From Selenomonas sp. TAMA-11512 (lineage in GTDB: Bacteria; Bacillota; Negativicutes; Selenomonadales; Selenomonadaceae), in assembly GCF_037076525.1 (NCBI RefSeq), contig NZ_AP029018.1, forward strand, positions 1-64,000: DNA of 64,000 bases, in the 5' to 3' direction. The notes beneath the pieces were generated by a model. The model ran no database searches and was not told the origin of the DNA. It was given only the letters and a program-made list of their open reading frames with translations. Below, one piece after another: positions 19,594-27,480 of the stretch; positions within the stretch are counted from its first letter, which is position 1, and every line of letters starts with the position of its first letter. A program made the position numbers and the translations under genes.

Positions 19594-20370
19594 TCACTGC
19601 AGCAGGAATCCCGCCAGCCACAGCGTGTTTCCCTGCCACAGGAGAACGGCGAAGATGAGCAGGAGGAGCGCGGCGAGCTTCTGCAGGACGGGCATGCAGC
19701 GGTAGAGCCGCTGAAAGTGCATCTCGAGACGGCGGTAGAGGACGGCGAGCAGGAGGAACGGGACGGCGAAGCCGAGCGCGTAAAAGACGAGGAGCAGAGC
19801 GCCTGTCGAGAGGGTCGCGCTTGTGCCGGCGAGCAGCAGGATAAGCGAGAGCATGGGGCCCGTGCACGGCGTCCATCCGATGGAGAAGGCGGCGCCGAAG
19901 AGGAACGCGGAGAGCGTCCCTTTCACCTGGATGCCCAATAGGGGGCGTACTTCTCGGTAGAGGAAGGCGGGCTGCCATACGCCGGACAGGAAGAGGGCGA
20001 AGAGGACGAGGAGCACGGCGGCCGCCTTCTGCAGGATGTCCGCGTACATCATCAGGAAGTCGCCGAGCATCGCCGCGCTTGCGCCGAGCAGGCAAAACAC
20101 GGCGGAGAACCCGAGCAGAAAGGCGAGGACATTCGGGTAAAAGCTCCCGGTCTTTGTGGGCCGCTCACCCGGGAGGTGAATGCGTGAAGGGAAGGAAGAC
20201 GATGCGGAGCCGTTCTTTTGCGTCAGGAGGAGAAAGTATGTCGGCAGCATGGGAAGGACGCAGGGCGAAAAGAAGGACAGTGCCCCCGCGAGGACTGCCG
20301 CGCCGAGAGCAAGTGCGAGAGGAGCGCCGAGAAGAGTATCCGGCGCGGTGAAAAATGTAAAATCTGTCAT
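19594..20370 (-). CDS. ccdA: Cytochrome c biogenesis protein CcdA
   Basis: CcdA moves reducing equivalents across the membrane from thioredoxin to extracytoplasmic thiol proteins. The 258-aa protein has about six hydrophobic helices and the two conserved cysteines in FFSPCVLPMLPTY (near residue 37) and GWTPCTGPML (near 170). A Ser/Pro-rich loop interrupts helices 1 and 2. Its ATG overlaps the tlpA stop in ATGA, so translation is coupled, and TlpA is the expected partner. Confidence 0.94.
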   Translation of the reverse strand: MTDFTFFTAPDTLLGAPLALALGAAVLAGALSFFSPCVLPMLPTYFLLLTQKNGSASSSFPSRIHLPGERPTKTGSFYPNVLAFLLGFSAVFCLLGASAAMLGDFLMMYADILQKAAAVLLVLFALFLSGVWQPAFLYREVRPLLGIQVKGTLSAFLFGAAFSIGWTPCTGPMLSLILLLAGTSATLSTGALLLVFYALGFAVPFLLLAVLYRRLEMHFQRLYRCMPVLQKLAALLLLIFAVLLWQGNTLWLAGFLLQ

Positions 20371-20954
20371 CGTTTATCTTCTTCCTTGAGAGCGTCGAGA
20401 GCCGACTTCAGTTCGGCGGCGGTCGTCATGCCGATCTGGCGATAGGCGAGCTTGCCGTCCGCATCGATGAGGATCGTCGTAGGAATGGACTGGACGGCAT
20501 ATTGACGCGCAGCGGAGTTGTCCTGATTGAGCAGGATGGTGAGGTCGACGAGTCCCGTCTCGACGAGGAATCGATGGACGGTGTCGGGATTGTCGCCCAG
20601 GTTCACCGCGTAAAACGCGACATCGTCACGATTCTTCAGCTCACCGGCGAGGATATCCAGCTCGGGCATTTCAGCGCGGCAGGGCGGGCACCACGTCGCC
20701 CAGAAGTTGATGATGTGGATCTTGCCGTCGCGCTTCGCGTCGAGTGTGACGGGCGCTCCGTCCATTGTCGTCGCCTGAATCGGAGGAGCGTCCACGCGCT
20801 CCGCGGCGGGACGGAGACGTGTCTCGGGCACCGTCTCACTGCGCACGGCAGCTTTATCCTTCACGGCGGCTGCATCGTCGCTGCCCGAGCATCCCGTGAC
20901 GGAGAGGGCGGCGAGAAGCAGGAAGGTCAAAGTCAAAAGTTTGTATGATTTCAT
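20367..20954 (-). CDS. TlpA/ResA-like thioredoxin lipoprotein
   Basis: A 195-aa membrane-anchored thiol-disulfide oxidoreductase. A signal peptide ends in the lipobox VTGC (Cys22), followed by a disordered linker and a thioredoxin fold with the active site WCPPC at residues 88-92 and the cis-proline region VQSIPTTILID. It would reduce disulfides outside the inner membrane with electrons from CcdA, whose gene overlaps its 3' end. The start follows AAGGAG and is divergent from the TauE gene. Confidence 0.93.
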   Translation of the reverse strand: MKSYKLLTLTFLLLAALSVTGCSGSDDAAAVKDKAAVRSETVPETRLRPAAERVDAPPIQATTMDGAPVTLDAKRDGKIHIINFWATWCPPCRAEMPELDILAGELKNRDDVAFYAVNLGDNPDTVHRFLVETGLVDLTILLNQDNSAARQYAVQSIPTTILIDADGKLAYRQIGMTTAAELKSALDALKEEDKR

Positions 20955-20982
20955 GGATATTTTCTCCTTATTCTATATGTGC

Positions 20983-20988
20983 TATAAT
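20983..20988 (+). promoter_or_regulatory. Probable -10 element of the TauE gene
   Basis: A perfect TATAAT lies 22 bases ahead of the start codon in the 56-base divergent gap, overlapping the leader of tlpA. No good -35 is visible at 17 bases, so it may need an activator or be an extended type. Confidence 0.45.
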
Positions 20989-21010
20989 AAAGCGGAATCG
21001 AGGTGTCACT

Positions 21011-21757
21011 ATGGAATCGTATTTGATGGGGCTGCTGCAGCATGCAGGGCCTCTCTGCGTCATATTTTCGGCGGCGTTTTTGCAGGCGGTGACGGGGTTC
21101 GGCATCGTCATCGTGTCGGCGCCCCTTCTGATGTTCTTTTACGAGCCGAAGATGGTCGTGCCGATCATGCTCATGATCGCCAGCTGCGGCAACTTCACGC
21201 AGGGGCTGATGAATTTCAAAAAGGCGAATCTGCCGCTCGTCGGCCGGCTTTTTCTCGGCGCGGTGATCAGTCAGCCGCTGGGCTTCTTCGTCTTCAACCA
21301 CGTCGAGAGCGATGTGCTGAAGCTCTACATCAACGCGTTTCTGCTCTTTGCATTGGCGGCGATGCAGATCACGCATCGGCGCATCCGCGAATGCGGACGG
21401 AACTCCGTCATCACGGGCATGGCGTCCGGGTTCACATCGATTACGACGGGGATGTCGGGGCCGCCGTTTCTCATCTATCTCGCCTATACGGATATGGCGC
21501 CGGCGATGTTCCGCGCGACGTGCTTTGTCTTCTTCTGCACGTCCAATCTCCTGTCGCTCTCGGCGTACGTGATCGGCGGACATGACCTGACGCCTGCCGC
21601 GCGTGAGTTCATCTATCTCGTACCGGCGCTGGCGCTCGGCATATTCGTCGGCAATCGGCTCTTCAAGTACATGTCGGCAAAGCTGTTCAAGAAGATCATC
21701 TTTGTCATTCTGTATCTCGTCTGCGCCTACAACATCGTGAGCGTGTGGATGAAGTAG
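21011..21757 (+). CDS. TauE/SafE-family permease
   Basis: A 248-aa membrane protein with eight or so hydrophobic segments and the family's duplicated motif: AAFLQAVTGFGIVIVSAPLL near the N-terminus and SGFTSITTGMSGPPFLIYLA near residue 145. TauE/SafE proteins are proposed exporters of sulfite, sulfoacetate or other anions. The start at 21011 follows GAGGTG; an in-frame start at 20945 would lie inside the divergent promoter. A strong terminator follows. Confidence 0.88.
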   Translation: MESYLMGLLQHAGPLCVIFSAAFLQAVTGFGIVIVSAPLLMFFYEPKMVVPIMLMIASCGNFTQGLMNFKKANLPLVGRLFLGAVISQPLGFFVFNHVESDVLKLYINAFLLFALAAMQITHRRIRECGRNSVITGMASGFTSITTGMSGPPFLIYLAYTDMAPAMFRATCFVFFCTSNLLSLSAYVIGGHDLTPAAREFIYLVPALALGIFVGNRLFKYMSAKLFKKIIFVILYLVCAYNIVSVWMK

Positions 21758-21783
21758 GCATCACCGGAAATAGGAGTAAAGCA

Positions 21784-21814
21784 AAGCTGCTGCGCATCGT
21801 GCAGCAGCTTTTTC
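21784..21814 (+). terminator. Intrinsic terminator after TauE gene
   Basis: AAAGCTGCTGC and GCAGCAGCTTTTT form a hairpin with a GCATCGT loop and T tail. The A-rich left flank suggests it may also serve the convergent gene at 21822. Confidence 0.9.
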
Positions 21815-21821
21815 ATGTGTG

Positions 21822-22622
21822 TCAGTACCGCTCCATGCAGTGCCGGCCCCTGCCGTGACCGTATCCGTCATAGCATCGGTCTTCATAGCGATGACGGCGA
21901 TCATCCCGATCGTCGCCGTCATCCAAGTCGTCCAAGCTATCCTCATCGAGCCCGAAGAGCTCGGCGACATCGTCCCAGTCGTTCCGGATCGTCTTCTTGT
22001 CGAGGACGGCGCGGATGTCGGCATTCGCCGCGCGGGCGATGCGGGAAGCCGCGTCGATGTCCATGGGGTGATAGCCCTCATCGAGGAGCGTGCGCGCCTG
22101 TCCGGCATCCATGCCGTACCGAGCGGCGATGCCGCGGGCCATGCAGCCGATGTACGTTTCGCGATATTGCTCGTCCGTGAGCTGCAGGCGATCTTCGACG
22201 TCTCTCCAGCGGTTTTCATCGGTCTTCATGCGGAGCACGTCCCGGAAGGATTTGCCGCTAGCCTTCGCGAGAAACGCGGCATGGTCGATCCGGCGATAGG
22301 GGACCTGATCCTCGATCGCCTCCTTGACCTCGGACGCGGATACGCCGTAGAAGTCGGCAATTTCCTTTGCCTGCTCGCTGCTCGAAACATAGCGGTCGCT
22401 CATCACTCGGGAACGATCCGTGTGCATGCCGGGTCCCGGCATGCCGCAGAAGCCGACGGCGGAGCTCATCATCCCCGGACCTCTGCACCATGCTCCGTAC
22501 CCGTCACGGTCACAGCAACGGTCATAGCCTCGCTCCGCCGAGGCCGTGAGCGCGATGCCCGCGCCTCCGGCAACGAGAAAACCCGCCATCAGACCGGCTA
22601 TAAGCTGTTTTTTCGCTTTCAT
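21822..22622 (-). CDS. Secreted repeat protein with Asp/His-rich tail
   Basis: A 266-aa protein with a signal peptide cleaved near TASA-E30. Residues 83-150 and 160-232 are two copies of a helical module: both contain a short helix beginning AxxYG or DFYG, then DIDAASRIARAANADIRAVL or its counterpart RIDHAAFLAKASGKSFRDVL, then a K...N.W.DV motif. The first 40 mature residues are Cys- and Gly-rich, and the tail (residues 232-266) is rich in Asp, His, Cys and Tyr, suggesting metal binding. Family function unknown. Start follows GGAGG. Confidence 0.7.
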   Translation of the reverse strand: MKAKKQLIAGLMAGFLVAGGAGIALTASAERGYDRCCDRDGYGAWCRGPGMMSSAVGFCGMPGPGMHTDRSRVMSDRYVSSSEQAKEIADFYGVSASEVKEAIEDQVPYRRIDHAAFLAKASGKSFRDVLRMKTDENRWRDVEDRLQLTDEQYRETYIGCMARGIAARYGMDAGQARTLLDEGYHPMDIDAASRIARAANADIRAVLDKKTIRNDWDDVAELFGLDEDSLDDLDDGDDRDDRRHRYEDRCYDGYGHGRGRHCMERY

Positions 22623-22685
22623 ACACAGTCCTCCGTGTGTTTATATGTGTTCATGTTATGAGAAAAACATTACCATAAAAGCATA

Positions 22686-22850
22686 AAGGAATCACTGATA
22701 AATTCAGCCCGATCATCTCGGCACATCTTTTTTGCCCGCACTTCGGCGTCAAATTCTCCACAGAGAACCACTCTGCGTCCGGTTTGCCACCTTGTTCGGA
22801 CGAAAAAATCTGCACCAATCCGACAGACTTCATTTTATCAGCGCTTCCTT
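22686..22850. repeat. MITE-like element, full copy A
   Basis: A 165-bp non-coding unit bounded by imperfect inverted ends AAGGAATCACTGATAAA and TTTATCAGCGCTTCCTT. The interior closely matches copy B at 26453-26614, including CCACTCTGCGTCCGGTTT and the block ending GACAGACTTCATTTTATCAG. It lies between two convergently spaced genes and encodes no protein. Confidence 0.88.
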
Positions 22851-22892
22851 AAAAAAACATTAGGGACCACGACAATTGTGATCCCCTGATGT

Positions 22893-23792
22893 TCAGCGCA
22901 AATAGCTGATCGGATTGACGGCTTCTCCGTTGATGCGCACCTCATAGTGCAGGTGCGGCCCCGTGGAGAAGCCGGTGCTGCCCATGTAGGCGATGATCTG
23001 CCCCTTGGCGACCGTCTGGCCGCTCTGTACGGCAAGCGCTTCCGCATGGGCATAGCGGGTCACGATACCCGAAGCGTGCTTGATGTCGACCATATTGCCG
23101 TAGCCGCCGTTCCAGCCGGCGTAGGTGACGACGCCGGCCGCCGTGGCGTGGATGGGCGTGCCGTAGTCGTCGGCAATGTCGATGCCCGGATGAAAGTCGG
23201 TGCCGCCCCAGCGCAGACCGTAAGGGGAGCTGACCTCACCCGTCGACGGCCAGCCGGAGGGATCCGCCGTATTGCCTGTCAGGGTGAAGTTCCCGAGGCC
23301 GGCGATGTAATCGTACAGATTTGTGAGGCTTGCGCGGCGGACAGCGGCGCGGTTGGAAATGTCGTCGAGCGTTGTCGTCAGCATCGCCGCGGTCGGCTTG
23401 ACGCCGGGGCCTCCCTGCCCGTCATGGACGGGCGTTTCCGAGCTCTCGGGCTCCTTTTGCTGCTCCGCGCCCCAGAAGGTGCGAAGCTTTTCCTCCTCGC
23501 GGGAGAGATCCTTCAGCTCCTGCTGCATTGCGTTCGTCTTCTTCGCGAGGGTGCCGAGCTCCTCCTGCTGGAGGGACGTCGTCTGACGCAGGGTCAGGAG
23601 CTCTTCCCGCTCCTGGCTGCTCTGGAAGAAGCTGTGCGCGCCGATGCCGATGGCGGCGACGAAGAGAAGGACGGCTGTGACGCCGCCGGCGATGAGCAGC
23701 CGGACAGCCTTCGCCGTCAGGCGCAGCGTATGTACGGTATCCCCGTTGTCAGGGATACATTTCAGCGTATAGGATGTGTTTTTTTCGCTCAA
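22893..23792 (-). CDS. M23-family peptidase with membrane anchor
   Basis: A murein hydrolase-like protein of about 299 aa. A short cytoplasmic segment, one membrane helix (LLIAGGVTAVLLFVAAIGIG) and a coiled coil rich in Gln/Glu/Leu precede a C-terminal LytM/M23 domain. The zinc ligands appear in FHPGIDIADD and GPHLHYEVR. The start is best read as TTG at 23792 (SEKNTSYTLKC follows), eight bases after GGAGG; the upstream in-frame ATG overlaps that GGAGG. The catalytic domain would act on peptidoglycan outside the inner membrane. Confidence 0.9.
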   Translation of the reverse strand: MSEKNTSYTLKCIPDNGDTVHTLRLTAKAVRLLIAGGVTAVLLFVAAIGIGAHSFFQSSQEREELLTLRQTTSLQQEELGTLAKKTNAMQQELKDLSREEEKLRTFWGAEQQKEPESSETPVHDGQGGPGVKPTAAMLTTTLDDISNRAAVRRASLTNLYDYIAGLGNFTLTGNTADPSGWPSTGEVSSPYGLRWGGTDFHPGIDIADDYGTPIHATAAGVVTYAGWNGGYGNMVDIKHASGIVTRYAHAEALAVQSGQTVAKGQIIAYMGSTGFSTGPHLHYEVRINGEAVNPISYLR

Positions 23793-23943
23793 GGGGTGAA
23801 CCTCCATACACAAAAAGCGGATTGCTGCTATATTATAGCACACAATCCGCCGCAGATATACAGTTTATGAAAATTTAAGGAATCCCTGACGTAATAGTGC
23901 GCAGGTGCCGTATTCCCATACGGGCGCATCGAGATGATGACAA

Positions 23944-24447
23944 TTATGAGTGCAGTGCGATCTTCAGCGCTTCCGCTTCTTCCTCCGTCAGGGCATAATT
24001 CGACTTTCCGCTCTCAATCGGCTTCACGTAGCTTCTTGAATCCTCACGGGCGAAGATGCTCGAAAGCACGACACCGTTGTCATGTGAGTCGATGAGTGCG
24101 ACCGCGTAGGAGAGATCGCCTCCCATATCGGGAAAGGCGCGGAAGCGGATGACGCCGACGCGCGTGATGGCACGCTTCAGGATTGCGTCCTGCCGCTCCG
24201 CCTCCTCGCGCAGCTCCTTCGTACGATTTTTGAGATCCTCAACGGTGGCGATGTGTGCAAGGAGCATCCCTTCGAGATTCTCTTCCTCGACGCCCTGCAT
24301 CATACGGTTGTAACGTTTTCTCGTACCGGAGAGCTTGACGGAAAATACGATTATAAGGATGAGCAGGATGAAAACGAGGACGAGAAGCGCCAGTACGATC
24401 GCGGGGAGATGTTGATTGATAATATCAAACAGGTTCATAATGTTCAA
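23944..24447 (-). CDS. DUF4446 membrane protein
   Basis: A 167-aa protein with one N-terminal membrane helix (LPAIVLALLVLVFILLILII), a coiled coil, and the DUF4446 core (VGVIRFRAFPDMGGDLSYAVALID, then ARSYVKPI-like SRSYVKPIESGKS). Function is unknown but the family is regularly found beside parAB in Firmicutes, as here. The likely start is TTG at 24447, ten bases after GGAGG; an ATG three codons later is an alternative. A parS site lies between it and parB. Confidence 0.9.
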   Translation of the reverse strand: MNIMNLFDIINQHLPAIVLALLVLVFILLILIIVFSVKLSGTRKRYNRMMQGVEEENLEGMLLAHIATVEDLKNRTKELREEAERQDAILKRAITRVGVIRFRAFPDMGGDLSYAVALIDSHDNGVVLSSIFAREDSRSYVKPIESGKSNYALTEEEAEALKIALHS

Positions 24448-24497
24448 CTTGGGTAGGCCTCCATTTATGCTTTCAGTTTCATGCAGGCGATGCAGGA

Positions 24498-24513
24498 TGT
24501 TTCACGTGAAACA
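24498..24513. promoter_or_regulatory. parS: parS site between parB and DUF4446 gene
   Basis: An exact 16-bp TGTTTCACGTGAAACA. The dyad extends on both sides with TGCAGGA and TCCTGCA, making a perfect palindrome of about 30 bp that could also form a hairpin in the parB transcript. Confidence 0.95.
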
Positions 24514-24534
24514 TCCTGCATCATAGCTGCGCAG

Positions 24535-25570
24535 TCATACCGTGAATTTTCCCGTCGCCGAGAAGCTGCGCAGAGCTGCCTTTTTATCCGCAATCGAGGA
24601 GTCATGCTTCTCCAGCATGCTCTCCAGAATGCGGTTGAGATCGCTGTCATCCGTGAAGTCAATCTCGATGGTCTTCTTCTTGCCGTTTTTGATGCGGACT
24701 TGCGTGCCGAAAAATATGCGGAGACGGTCTTCCGCCTCGGAAAGAAATACGGAGACGGGCTGCTTGGCAACCGATTTTTCGGCACTTGATTCTTTCAGGA
24801 AATGCGGATTTTCAAGAAGTTTCTTCGCGAGCTTCTCCGCGGCACGGGCGGACAGCTCGTGATCCATGATGTACTCCGCCGCCTGCTCCTGCAGCGCCGT
24901 ATTCGAAATCATGACAAGCGGCCGCGCCTGACCCATGGAGAGACTTCCGTCGATGATGCGTGTCCGCACACTGTCCGCAAGATTCAACAGGCGCAGCGTG
25001 TTTGTGATGTGCGCGCGGCTGCGTCCGAGCCGCTTGGCGAGATTTTCCTGCGTCAGGGAGAAGCCGTCGATCAGCGCCTTGTAGGCGAGCGCTTCTTCGA
25101 CGGAATTGAGGTCTTCGCGCTGCAGGTTCTCAATGAGGGCGATTTCGGACGTCTCCGCGTCATTCATCGTGCGGACGATGGCGGGGATCGTCGCGTGTCC
25201 GGCGAGCTTTGCCGCGCGGAACCGACGCTCACCGGCAATGATCTCATAGCCGGTCTTGCCGGGGAGCATGCGAACAAGGACGGGCTGCAGGATGCCGTGC
25301 TGCTCAATGGATTCCTTCAGCTCATCCATGGAGCGCTCATCAAAGTCGCGGCGCGGCTGGTAGCGATTTGCCCTGATCTTCTCGACGGGAAGCTGCTGAA
25401 CGATTTCTCCCGCGACGACGACGGCATTGTCCGCCTGTGCGCTCTTTTCCTGACGCACTGCCGATTTTGCGGCAGCGCTTTCCGGTTTCTTCGGCGCGGC
25501 AGAAGTGCCGGATGTCGTCCCGGTGCCAAGGCCGAGAGCGCCCAGTCCTTTGCCTAAAGCTTTCTTCTTT

Positions 25571-25581
<11 letters not shown>
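24535..25581 (-). CDS. parB: Chromosome-partitioning protein ParB/Spo0J
   Basis: ParB is the CTPase that loads at parS and spreads to organise the origin. The 348-aa protein has a basic N-terminal ParA-activating stretch (KKKKALGKGLGALG), the ParB nuclease-like domain with YQPRRDFDE and the CTP-binding AGERRFRAAKLAG, the HTH region LAKRLGRSRAHITNTLRLL, and a C-terminal dimerisation domain. The start is GTG at 25581, nine bases after GGAGG, and overlaps the end of parA by 11 bases. Confidence 0.97.
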
Positions 25582-26332
<751 letters not shown>

Positions 26333-26434
26333 GGTTTCCTCCAAAAGCATATCGTCTGATTTGTTGCGGAAGTGTTCTTTTTCTATTATAGCATAGGAAA
26401 AAGAGATGAAAAGGTTTTTATGAAAAAATGATGA

Positions 26435-26450
26435 TGTTTCACGTGAAACA
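26435..26450. promoter_or_regulatory. parS: parS site upstream of parA
   Basis: An exact TGTTTCACGTGAAACA about 100 bp ahead of the parA start. The small element at 26453 begins just two bases away. Confidence 0.95.
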
Positions 26451-26452
26451 TA

Positions 26453-26614
26453 TGGAAGCACTGATAAATATAGCACAGCCATCTTGGCACATCTTTTCCG
26501 CCCTCTCTGCGTCGGTAAATCCTCCACAGAGCACCACTCTGCGTCCGGTTTACCTCCTTGACAGGACGAAAAAACTGCACCAATCTGACAGACTTCATTT
26601 TATCAGTGCTTCCA
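26453..26614. repeat. MITE-like element, full copy B
   Basis: A 162-bp unit with perfect 16-bp inverted ends TGGAAGCACTGATAAA and TTTATCAGTGCTTCCA, flanked on both sides by TA (26451-26452 and 26615-26616). The TA duplication fits Tc1/mariner or IS630-type transposition. No protein is encoded. This is the best-preserved copy in the window. Confidence 0.92.
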
Positions 26615-26640
26615 TAGATATTATGAACGAAGGATGATAT

Positions 26641-27339
26641 ATGCCGATATACAATACGTCCCTGCTGACCGTTGACACGAAAGAGTGCCGGCGCTATGCG
26701 GGGCTGATGAAAGCGGACTTTGACGAAAGCGTCATTGAAGATGCCTGCATGGAGGCGCAGCTCCTTGCCGCGCCGAAGGGCGTCTACGAAATCTACGACT
26801 ACGATGCAGCGAATCAAACCGTCCTGTGCGAGCCTCCATTCAAGCTTGAAGGGCGGCTGGTCGCGAAGCATCTTCGCGAGGCGGAGAAGGTCATTCTCAT
26901 GGCGGTCACCGTCGGCGACGATATTGAAGACCATGTGACGAAGTACTTCGAGGAGGGCCGCTACGCCTACTCGGTCATTCTGGACGCGGCGGCAACGACG
27001 GCTGTCGAGCAGGTCGCCGACGGACTGGAAAAAGCCGTCGCGCCGAAGATCAAGAAAATGGGGTATAAGACGCGATGGCGTTTCAGTCCGGGCTATGGCG
27101 ACTGGCCCCTGACCTGCCAGCCGGAGATGGTGCGCGTATCGAGCGCGGAGAGCATCGGCGTCCATCTGTCCGATGCGTTGATGCTGATGCCGCGCAAGTC
27201 GGTCACGGCGATCATCGGGCTCGTACCGGAGTCCGCCCCCGACATACCGGCGGCGGAAGCGCCGACGATGGTGCACCCGGCACAGGGATGCGCCGGATGC
27301 AATATGAAGAAGACCTGCGCTTCGAGCAGGGAAAGATAG
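26641..27339 (+). CDS. Cobalamin-dependent methionine synthase activation protein
   Basis: A 232-aa protein equivalent to the C-terminal reactivation domain of MetH, which binds SAM to remethylate inactive cob(II)alamin. The SAM-domain core is visible in GYGDWPLTCQ (compare GYPACPD in MetH), RFSPGYGDW and LMPRKSVTAIIGL. The C-terminus has GCAGCNMKKTC, a Cys motif typical of the stand-alone form. It precedes the gene for the rest of MetH, so the enzyme is split. The ribosome binding site GAAGGATGAT is acceptable. Confidence 0.93.
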   Translation: MPIYNTSLLTVDTKECRRYAGLMKADFDESVIEDACMEAQLLAAPKGVYEIYDYDAANQTVLCEPPFKLEGRLVAKHLREAEKVILMAVTVGDDIEDHVTKYFEEGRYAYSVILDAAATTAVEQVADGLEKAVAPKIKKMGYKTRWRFSPGYGDWPLTCQPEMVRVSSAESIGVHLSDALMLMPRKSVTAIIGLVPESAPDIPAAEAPTMVHPAQGCAGCNMKKTCASSRER

Positions 27340-27390
27340 ATGCGGATTATGAAGGAAAACTGCATGATAATAAGTAAACGATCTGCCGCT

Positions 27391-27466
27391 ACGGAGGACA
27401 AAGAGACTCGCGCCGCGCGGACGCGGTGATGTTGCCGCGCATGCGCGTTTGCAGACTCTTTGCACG
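27391..27466 (+). ncRNA. Possible structured leader of metH
   Basis: The gap before metH can fold with an outer stem CAAAGAG (27399-27405) to CTCTTTG (27456-27462) and an inner stem GCGCGG to CCGCGC. It does not match the SAM-I, SAH or cobalamin riboswitch conserved cores I know. It may be a regulatory leader, an attenuator, or only a GC-rich spacer. Confidence 0.3.
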
Positions 27467-27480
27467 GGAAAGGAACGACT

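Noticed and set aside
23876-23895. Possible MITE left end (AAGGAATCCCTGACGTAAT)
   Set aside because: Similar to the terminal repeat of copy A but lacks interior similarity or a partner end nearby.
27340-27480. SAM-I or cobalamin riboswitch ahead of metH
   Set aside because: Conserved core sequences of these classes are absent from the gap.
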